64,000 nucleotides of DNA. It comes from Nemertoderma westbladi (Eukaryota; Xenacoelomorpha; Nemertodermatida; Nemertodermatidae). The stretch covers positions 1 through 64,000 of the forward strand of contig JAUCBJ010007570.1 of the NCBI GenBank assembly GCA_032718475.1. The letters are read 5' to 3'. Shown here in pieces: positions 55,321-64,000 of the stretch. The notes beneath the pieces were generated by a model that worked only from the letters and a program-made list of their open reading frames with translations, did no database searches and was not told the DNA's origin. The translations under genes were made by a program, and so were the position numbers. The stretch's first letter is position 1, and each line of letters begins with the position of its first letter.

Positions 55321-58062
55321 TACTACTAGGATCGGCATGCTGCATTGCAGCTTCATTTTTAAGAATGCTGTGCCGGCTTATCGACAAAATTACACCGCCA
55401 CAACTCCCTATCACCCATCACATTTGCTAGATCATCCGCATCTTCAAGGCCAGTGTCCTTTAAGATGCGTCTCAAGAAAGTCATGGGCTGTCCATCATGC
55501 TTATTCACTCCATGAGGCCGCCAAAGCACAAGATTATGCACTGGCTGGTACTCACGGCGAAAGCAATGTCCTGCAAAGCGGGGGCGGCTTTGTTAGTGTC
55601 AAGCTTGGGGGAACCAATGAGACACCTAAAATGTTATATAGTGTCTGGTTGGAGATGTGTGCATTGTACTTGACACAATGAACCCGGCGTAGCATTCTTG
55701 TGAATGTGCCATCCCGAGATTTGGTGTCCTCAGCAGTTAGAGCCCAGCATGGACTCCCGTAGAGGAGTACTGGAACTACTGCTGCTCTAAATAATCGGAC
55801 CTTAAGTTTCCGATTAATTCTCGGTGACTTCCAAATCCTGGAAAGCCTATTCAAGGCTGCCCATGCCTTTCCCTTATGTATTCGAAGGTCCTCACCTCAT
55901 CTGACTTCCGGATCCATGATCCCAGGTAACAGAAGTCGTCCACATGCTCAAGCATACCATCCTTTAAGCTTATGCTCATCCGGTCAGAGACTTGCTGAGG
56001 ACTTTCAAAGTTAACTGTCAAAATTCTGGTCTTTTTGGAGTTAATAAAAAGACCAACACTAGAAGCAGCCTGGTCTAATGAGCTGAGGAGTCGTTGGGCT
56101 CCCTCTAGTGATTCTGAGAGTACTCCTAAGTCATCAGCAAAGTCTAGATCGGTTAGGTACTTGGCAGGATTTCCTCGACTTCTGGAGCCAGTAGGTGGAG
56201 TTATCATCACACCATCATCATTATGATGATCTAAGGACATGCGTAGAACATAGTCAACCACAATTATGAACAAGAATGGCGCAAGTGTGTCTCCCTGGAG
56301 GGCGCCCCATAACACTTCAAATGGTTCTGTGTCACCGTCAACAGTAGACACAAATGTTGTCGAACCATCGTATACTGATCTGATTGCTGCAATAATTTAT
56401 CAGGAATCCCATATAATGAAAGTATGCTGAACATACGTGAGCGAGAGACTGAATCAAAGGCCTTGAAGAAGTCAACAAAGATAACAGCCAGATGCCTGTC
56501 TTTCTTTTTGATAACTCTTAAATTATCCTTCTAAGTGCCAAAATGGGCTCCATGGTCCCACGACCTTTACGGAACCCATTCTGATTTCCACGGAGCAGTC
56601 TCTCAATTGGATCCCTGATGCGATTTAATAGAATTCTATTGTATAGCTTTGCAGCAATCGAGATCAATGAGATTCCCCGAAAAGAACCATAGAGTGTTAG
56701 GTTGCCCTTCTTGGGAACTGGCACCAACTTATTTGATTTCATTTCTTGTGGGACTCTTGTTGTTCGGTACATGTCTACTATGATGGGATAGATGAGCTTT
56801 AAACACTCAGGTATTTTAAAGACCTCAGGGGGAACACCATCTACTCCACTGGCACGATTGGTCTTAATGCTCTTTGCAGCAGCCTTCACTTCTGCAAAGG
56901 AGATATCACCAATGGGAATATCTGGGAGTACAGACTCAGACACTTTTACTTCTATAAAGTTATCAGGCAATACCCTGTCATTATTGAGGAGCTTTTCAAA
57001 GTGGGCCTTCCAACCATTGAGGCGATCGGCTGGTGATTCAGCCTTAACCTTGGTGGTTGGTTGGCTTTTCCGCCCAGTAAGCAAGTTTATCGATTTCCAT
57101 GCCTGGGATGATTGCCTGCTGTCGTCAGCATCATTGATAGCATAAACCTGTTGGTTTATTAGCTCCTGTAGATTAACAGAGTACTGCCTGTTCAGGGACC
57201 TAGATGCAGCCTTAACTACATTCTTGGCCGCTGTAGTCTGTTTGAGTCGGGACTCTTTCTGCGCCTTATAGAGGTCATTTCGGCACAGTGTTGTATAAAG
57301 CTCCTTGTATAGAGCTCCTGTATTTTCTACGAAACAGGATATGGTCTATCTGGGACTTGTGACCACTGGGTCCACTATGAGTCCATCGCTTTCCAGTTCG
57401 CTTCTTGAACTGGGTTCCAGCTGAAAACAATCCATTTCCAGACATGAAATCCTGAAGATGGACGGAATTTCGGTTAACACTATTGCTATAGACCCAGGGC
57501 GATGTAGGTGATTGATGCAGACTTGCATTAAAGTCTCCCAGGAATGTTAAGAATGCATGCTGATCCACTCAATCAGTAGCTGCTTGTAGATTGTGGTAGA
57601 AATTTTCCACCTCCTCTACAGGGGCAACACTAGTTCGAGAGTAGCACACAATCAGAACCACCTTAGGAAACTTCTTAGCCAGTCTTCCAGAACATGAGAA
57701 GTGGCAACGGATGATGCGGTTAGAGATTTGGTCTATTTTGTCCAATGCTGCATGTGCAGTTGGATTTATCAATAGACCAATTCCTCCACTGCCACTATCA
57801 TCTGCTGATGCGAGGGCGAGTCGCCAACCGCCCTCCATGTCCTTAATCAGAACCTCATCTGTCTGTCCAGTCTACATTCGGTGCTCTTGAACACCCACTG
57901 CGTTAAGAGAACGCTTATCTGCCAAGGCACTCAGCTCACCTTTTCGCATTGGGGACCCGAGTGTTTTGGTGTTAACTGAGGCTGGTCTAGTGACTTGCCT
58001 CAGATTCACCAATGGCTTTGTTGGTCGGGGTGGAACATGAGAGTAGCCTCCAACTCCAGAAT
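55321..58062 (-). mobile_element. RTE-like LINE, nearly full length, decayed
   Basis: Minus strand. Endonuclease starts near 57990 with SPMRKGELSALADKRSLNAV and a catalytic QEHR. GDFNASL (about 57525) and the SQIDHIL motif follow. Next are the linker, the RT (NRASGVDGVPPEVFK, SFRGISLIS, LQGDTLAPFLF, FADDLGVL) and the C-terminal region ending DKPAQHS. A short tail follows with the CTGCAATGCAG hairpin and CCTAGTAGTA. There is a stop just before the endonuclease body and several frameshifts, so it is not coding-competent. APE endonuclease, RT and a very short 3' UTR suggest the RTE clade. Confidence 0.88.
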
Positions 58063-58087
58063 CCCCCCCCCCCCCCCCCCCCCCCCC
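58063..58087. repeat. Poly-C run, 25 C
   Basis: Homopolymer just upstream of the LINE endonuclease coding start on the minus strand (reads as poly-G), possibly part of the LINE 5' region. Confidence 0.9.
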
Positions 58088-58327
58088 TCACAATCTAGCC
58101 TACCTGGTGACCCAGGGTTTGGGCCAGAAAGGTTATCAGGAAAGGGACACACAGGATTGTTGGCCACTCTCTCTCCAGTAGGGCGTGAGACAGGCAGCCG
58201 GTCAGGAGATAAGTGACGCCTGTGAGGCCAGATAAAAGATAGACCTGGAAATTTCTACCTGATAACTTTTATATCTGCAATTTACATCCTAACGACCCTT
58301 TTAGCTTCTACCTCTAATCGACATTCG

Positions 58328-58690
58328 ACATGCTGCATTGCAGCTGCATTAAGAATGATATCAACAATGAATCGACTTATCAACAAAGTTGCACCGCCAC
58401 AACTCCCTATACATCACGATTTTCGCGAGATTATCCGTATCTTCAAGGCCAGTGTCCATTAAGAGGCGTCTTAAAAAAGTCATGGGATGTCCAGGTCTAC
58501 CTTGCTTATTTTCTCTATGAGGCCGCCAAAGCACAAGATCGCTCAGGGCTGGAACTCACCCTTGGAAGTAATCTCCTGCAAAGCAGAGGCAGCTCTGTTC
58601 AGGTTCAGGTGGAAGGGCTTAGGGGAGAGACATACATAATGCTTTATAGGGATTCGTTGGAGATGTGTTCATTCTACTTTACACAATAAT
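58328..58690 (-). mobile_element. RTE-like LINE 3' fragment
   Basis: Tail GCATGCTGCATTGCAGC-like sequence plus the C-terminal coding region, more diverged than 55321-55680, truncated at about 58690. Confidence 0.7.
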
Positions 58691-58808
58691 CCCGATATAG
58701 ATTAATTTTAGCTTGGCCTCTTGAGAAAGCCACCTTTATTTGTATTTATACTTTATATAATAATTAACCTAGTTATTAATTATTAGTTATTTATTATTTG
58801 TATTTTAG

Positions 58809-58869
58809 GTGGGAGAAAAAAACGGAAGGCAAACGGCGTAAGGCAGCACAGGACGCTGAAAATAAATAG
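58809..58869 (+). CDS. RPL13: Ribosomal protein eL13, exon 5 (last)
   Basis: 61 bp after ATTTTAG. Encodes WEKKTEGKRRKAAQDAENK and TAG at 58867-58869, the basic C-terminal tail of eL13. Confidence 0.92.
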
Positions 58870-59003
58870 TATATGAGTAAACTGGAAGACGGTTGGGATA
58901 TTCCGGTATGGGATGAAATGAAACTGAACAGTTTACTAACATTGGGACAGTTTGTAGTTTATCATCTCAGTAATACTTGAGTTCCGTATTTACCAACGCC
59001 TTC

Positions 59004-59009
59004 AATAAA
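59004..59009 (+). terminator. RPL13: RPL13 poly(A) signal
   Basis: AATAAA 135 bp after the stop codon, in a plausible position for the only polyadenylation signal of this gene. Confidence 0.7.
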
Positions 59010-59605
59010 AGTCGTCGAAAATTTATATTAACACTAATTTTTTAATTTGTGTCTCCCTGTATGATGTAACAGATGAGATACATTCTAGGTTTATTCCCCA
59101 ATCAATTTGTACAAAATATAATGAGAATAGCTAGCTGCTAATTAGAATAATGTTATATGAAATTTTATTTTTGTTTGCGACACTTTTTTTAGCCCCTTTA
59201 ATAGAAAATCAAACTGCTAGTTAATTTCCAAATAATAGTCCCACCAGCACATTATCAATACCTTTACAACAAAGGGATAGCTTCAATCATAGGACTAAGA
59301 TCACCAGAACATATGTTTACTGGAATTCAGTAGCTACCATAACCCAACCTTAATGTTGGCGAACAACTAAGACACACAAATTAAAGCAAATACCGAAATT
59401 GCCTACAGCTCTTAAACCCTACTACATGCCCACTAAACAAGTGAAAACTAAACAAAGAAACTTTTGTGATGCATGCAGTTTATGAGAAACTGCATGCCTC
59501 ACTAAAGTTTTTTTTACCAGCATTAACGCTTTTTAATAATAATACTATTTCTAACAGTGTAAATATTAGCACATGAATGGATAAATCCCAAATCAATCCC
59601 TAGCG
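59010..59605. other. Intergenic, no gene seen
   Basis: AT-rich unique sequence between RPL13 and the minisatellite. Confidence 0.5.
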
Positions 59606-62600
59606 GGGATAAATCCCATGGCTCACAAGTACTCATAGACTGCATGGCTCACAAGTACTCAGAGTGCATGGCTCACAAGTACTCATAGACTGCATGGCTC
59701 ACAAGTACTCATAGACTGCATGGCTCACAAGTACTCGTAGACTACAAGCCCCACAAGTACTCATAGACTGCATGGCTCACAAGTACTGATAGAGTGCATG
59801 GCCTACAAGTACTCATAGACAGCATGGCTCACAAGTACTAATAGAGTGCATGGCTCACATGTACTCATAGAGTGCATGGCTCACAAGTACTCATAGACTG
59901 CATGGCTCACAAGTACTCATAGACTGCATGGCTCACAAGTACTCGTAGACTACAAGCCCCACAAGTACTCATAGACTGCATGGCTTACAAGTACTGATAG
60001 AGTGCATGGCCTACAAGTACTCATAGACAGCATGGCTCACAAGTACTCATAGACTGCATGGCTCACAAGTACTCGTAGACTACAAGCCCCACAAGTACTC
60101 ATAGACTGCATGGCCTACAAGTACTCATAGACAGCATGGCTCACAAGTACTGATAGAGTGCATGGCTCACAAGTAATCATAGGGTACATGGCTCACATGT
60201 ACTCATAGAGTGCATGGCTCACAAGTACTGATAGATTGCATGACTCACAAGTACTGATAGATTGCATGGCTCACAAGTACTCATAGAGTACATGGCTCAC
60301 ATGTACTGATAGAGTGCATGGCTCACAAGTACTGATAGATTGCATGGCTCACAAGTACTGATGGGTGCATGGCTCACAAGTACTCATATAGTACATGGCT
60401 GACATGTACTCATAGAGTGCATGGCGCACATGTAATCATAGACTGCATGGCTCACAAGTACTCGTAGACTACAAGCCCCACAAGTACTCATAGACTGCAT
60501 GGCTCACAAGTACGCATAGACTACATGCCCCACAAGTACTCATAAACTGCATGGCTCACAAGTACTGATAGAGTGCATGGCTCACAAGTAATCATAGAGT
60601 ACATGGCTCACATGTACTCATAGAGTGCATGGCTCACAAGTACTGATAGATTGCATGGCTCACAAGTACTCATAGAGTACATGGCTCACATGTACTGATA
60701 TAGTGCATGGCTCACAAGTACTGATAGAGTGCATGGCTCACAAGTACTCATATAGTACATGGCTCACATGTACTCATAGAGTGCATGGCTCACATGTAAT
60801 CATAGACTGCATGGCTCACAAGTACTCGTAGACTACAAGCCCCACAAGTACTCATAGACTGCATGGCTCACAAGTACTGATAGAGTGCATGTCTCACAAG
60901 TACTCATAGAGTGCATGGCTCACAAGTACTGATAGAGTGCATGGCTCACAAGTACTCATAGAGTGCATGGTTCACAAGTACTGATAGAGTTCATGGCTCA
61001 CAAGTACTCATAGAGTGCATGGCTCACGAGTACTGATAGAGTGCATGGCTCACAAGTACTGATAGAGTGCATGGCTCACAAGTACTGATATAGTGCATGG
61101 CTCACAAGTACTCATAGAGTGCATGGCTCACAAGTACTGATAGAGTGCATGGCTCACAAGTACTCATAGAGTGCATGGTGGCTCATATGTACCCCTAGAC
61201 TGCATGGCTCACAAGTACTCATAGGCAGCATGGTTCACAAGTACTCATAGAGTGCATGGCTCACAAGTACTCATAGAGTGCATGACTCACACAAGTACTG
61301 ATAGAGTGCATGGCTCACAAGTACTTATAGAGTGCATGGCTCACAAGTACTGATAGAGTGCATGGCTCACAAGTACTCATAGAGTGCATGGCTCACAAGT
61401 ACTGATAGAGTGCATGGCTCACAAGTACTCATAGAGTGCATGATGGCTCACAAGTACTGATAGAGTGCATGGCTCACAAGTACTCATAGAGTGCATGATG
61501 GCTCATACGTACCCCTAGGCTGCATGGCTCACAAGTACTCATAGACAGCATGGTTCACAAGTACTCATAGAGTGCATGGCTCACAAGTACTCATAGAGTG
61601 CATGGCTCACAATTACGATAGAGTGCATGGCTCACAAGTACTCATAGAGTGCATGGCTCAGAAGTACTGATAGAGTGCATGATGGTTCATACGTACCCCT
61701 AGGCTGCATGGCTCACAAGTACTCATAGACTGCATGACTCACAAGTACTCATAGACTGCATGGCTCACAAGTACTCATAGTCTGCATGACTCATAAGTAC
61801 TCATAGACGGCATGGCTCATAAGTACTCATAGACTGCATGGCTCATAAGTACTCATAGACAGCATGGCTCACTGTACTCATAGACTGCATGCTTCACAAA
61901 TACTCATAGGCTACATGGCTCACAAGTACTCATAGAGTACATAGGCTCACAAATACTCATAGACTACATGGCTCACAAGTACTCATAGTCTGCATGACTC
62001 ATAAGTACTCATAGACGGCATGGCTCATAAGTACTCATAGACTGCATGGCTCACAAGTACTGATAGAGTGCATGGCCTACAAGTACTCATAGACTGCATG
62101 CCCTACAAGTACTCATAGACAGCATGGCTCACAAGTACTCAGACAGCATGGTTCACAAGTACTCAAAGACAGCATGGCTCACAAGTACTCATAGAGTGCA
62201 TGATGGCTCATACGTACCCCTAGGCTGCATGGCTCACAAGTATTCACAGACAGCATGGCTCACATGTACTCAATGACAGCATGGCTCATAAGTACTCATA
62301 GACTGCATGGCTCATAAGTACTCATACACAGCATCGCTCACAAGTACTCATAGACAGCATGAATCATAAGTACTCATAGACAGCATGAATCATAAGTACT
62401 CATAGACATCATGACTCATAAGTACTCCTAGACTTCATGGCTCACAAGTATTCACAGACAGCATGGCTCACAAGTACTCATAGACAGCATGGCTCACAAG
62501 TACTCATAGACAGCATGACTCATAAGTACTCATAGACTGCATGACTCATAAGTACTCATAGATAGCATGGCTCACAAGAATTCATAGACTACATGCCCTA

Positions 62601-64000
62601 CAAGTACTCATAGACAGCATGGCTCACAAGAATTCATAGACTACATGCCCCACAAGTATTCATAGACAGCATGGCTCACATGTACTCATAGACTACATGC
62701 TTCACAAATACTCATAGACTGCATGGCTCACAAGTACTCATAGACTACATGGCTCACAAGTACTCATAGACAGCATGGCTCACAAGTACTCATAAAAGGT
62801 ATGGCTCACAAGTACTCATAGACAGCATGGGTCACAAGTACTCATAGACTGCATGGCTCACAAATACTCATAGACTACATGCCCCACAAGTACTCAGACT
62901 GCATGTCTCACAAGTACTCATAGACTACATGGCTCACAAGTACTCATAGACAGCATGGCTCACAAGTACTCAGAGTGCATGATGGCTCATTCGTACTCCT
63001 AGACTGCATGGCTCACAAGTACTCATTGACATCATTGCTCACAAGTACGCATAGACGGCATGGCTCATAAGTACTCCTAGACTACATGGCTCATAAGTAC
63101 TCATAAATTGCATGATGGCTCTTAAGTACTCCAACACAGCATGGCTCACAAGTACTCATAGACTGAATGGCTCATAAGTACTCATAGAGTGCATGGCTCA
63201 CAAGGACTCATAGACAGCATGGCTCGCAATTACTCATAGACAGCATGGCTCACAAGTACTCCTAGACTGCATGGCTCATAAGTACTCATAGATTGCATGA
63301 TGGCTCTTAAGTACTCCAAGACAGCATGGCTCACAAGTACTCATAGACTGAATGGCTCATAAGTACTCATAGAGTGCATGGCTCACAAGTACTGATAGAG
63401 TGCATGGCTCACAAGTACTCATAGAGTGCATGATGGCTCACAAGTACTGATAGAGTGCATGGCTCACAAGTACTCATAGAGTGCATGATGGCTCATACGT
63501 ACCCCTAGGCTGCATGGCTCACAAGTACTCATAGACAGCATGGTTCACAAGTACTCATAGAGTGCATGGCTCACAAGTACTCATAGAGTGCATGGCTCAC
63601 AATTACGATAGAGTGCATGGCTCACAAGTACTCATAGAGTGCATGGCTCAGAAGTACTGATAGAGTGCATGATGGTTCATACGTACCCCTAGGCTGCATG
63701 GCTCACAAGTACTCATAGACTGCATGACTCACAAGTACTCATAGACTGCATGGCTCACAAGTACTCATAGTCTGCATGACTCATAAGTACTCATAGACGG
63801 CATGGCTCATAAGTACTCATAGACTGCATGGCTCATAAGTACTCATAGACAGCATGGCTCACTGTACTCATAGACTGCATGCTTCACAAATACTCATAGG
63901 CTGCATGGCTCACAAGTACTCATAGAGTACATAGGCTCACAAATACTCATAGACTACATGCCCCACAAGTACTCATAGACTGCATGGCTCACAAGTACTG
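59606..64000. repeat. 26-bp minisatellite, runs off window
   Basis: Tandem units of the type GCATGGCTCACAAGTACTC plus ATAGACT, with variants such as ACTGATAGAGT, CATGCCCCACAAGT and longer ATGATGGCTC forms. A block at about 61370-61970 is repeated nearly exactly at about 63360-63960, an offset of 1,990 bp. No coding potential. Confidence 0.95.

Larger units (their letters stand above)
55005..58808 (+). other. RPL13: RPL13 intron 4
   Basis: 3.8-kb intron made up mostly of mobile DNA: a SINE-like piece (55223-55312), an antisense RTE-like LINE (55321-58062), a 25-C run and a second LINE 3' fragment (58328-58690). The other introns are 0.15-1.0 kb. Confidence 0.85.

Noticed and set aside
59606-64000. 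CRISPR-like or coding array
   Set aside because: No conserved repeat/spacer alternation; a degenerate tandem satellite with stops in all frames.

Overview
This is a 64-kb window of animal nuclear DNA, most likely from a marine invertebrate. The evidence is eukaryotic gene structure with GT-AG introns, a recognisable animal ribosomal protein gene (RPL13, five coding exons) and SAFB-type gene (two coding exons), tRNA-derived SINEs, several LINE families, DNA transposons, and a very large BEL/Pao LTR retrotransposon. I cannot name the phylum from the sequence alone. The background is AT-rich, with dispersed AGGCCTA and ACCGGTACCGG words.

Layout. 0-6.3 kb: a hexanucleotide satellite, a SINE head, the 3' end of an L2/CR1-like LINE, and mostly unique DNA. 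6.36-21.46 kb: one complete BEL/Pao element with 541-bp LTRs, 5-bp target duplication, polypurine tract, gag, protease, reverse transcriptase, RNase H and integrase. At about 15.1 kb it is unusually long. The excess is a palindromic tandem repeat region, a nested fragment of a restriction-endonuclease-type retroelement (16-bp target duplication), and a third ORF downstream of pol. That ORF looks like a DEDD-type 3'-5' exonuclease joined to an acidic linker and a CCHC zinc knuckle, and it is the most interesting thing in the window. 21.5-28.3 kb: a SINE, a MITE, RTE-like LINE fragments, and a cysteine-rich ORF with two palindromic CRE sites upstream. 28.7-34.2 kb: a 24-bp minisatellite split by a hAT insertion with a perfect 8-bp target duplication. 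34.2-39.2 kb: unique DNA and repeats, including a single-unit relative of that minisatellite.

39.2-42.9 kb (minus): a SAFB/SLTM-like RNA- and DNA-binding protein gene (SAP domain, RRM, Arg/Glu coiled coil, Gly/Pro-rich tail) of 818 codons. 43-52.6 kb: a dense set of nested inverted-repeat DNA elements. The clearest is a 2,253-bp element with about 430-bp terminal inverted repeats inserted into an older repeat. 53.0-59.0 kb (plus): RPL13, whose last intron carries an RTE-like LINE (endonuclease plus RT) in antisense. 59.6 kb to the end: a 26-bp minisatellite with a duplicated block about 1,990 bp apart, running off the window.

Only RPL13 and the SAFB-like gene look like intact host genes. The BEL element has nearly identical LTRs (4 differences in 541 bp, by eye) yet its coding region is broken by two in-frame TGA codons, G-homopolymer frame changes, a frameshift before integrase and a pentanucleotide expansion inside integrase. 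These are either recent decay or partly assembly error.
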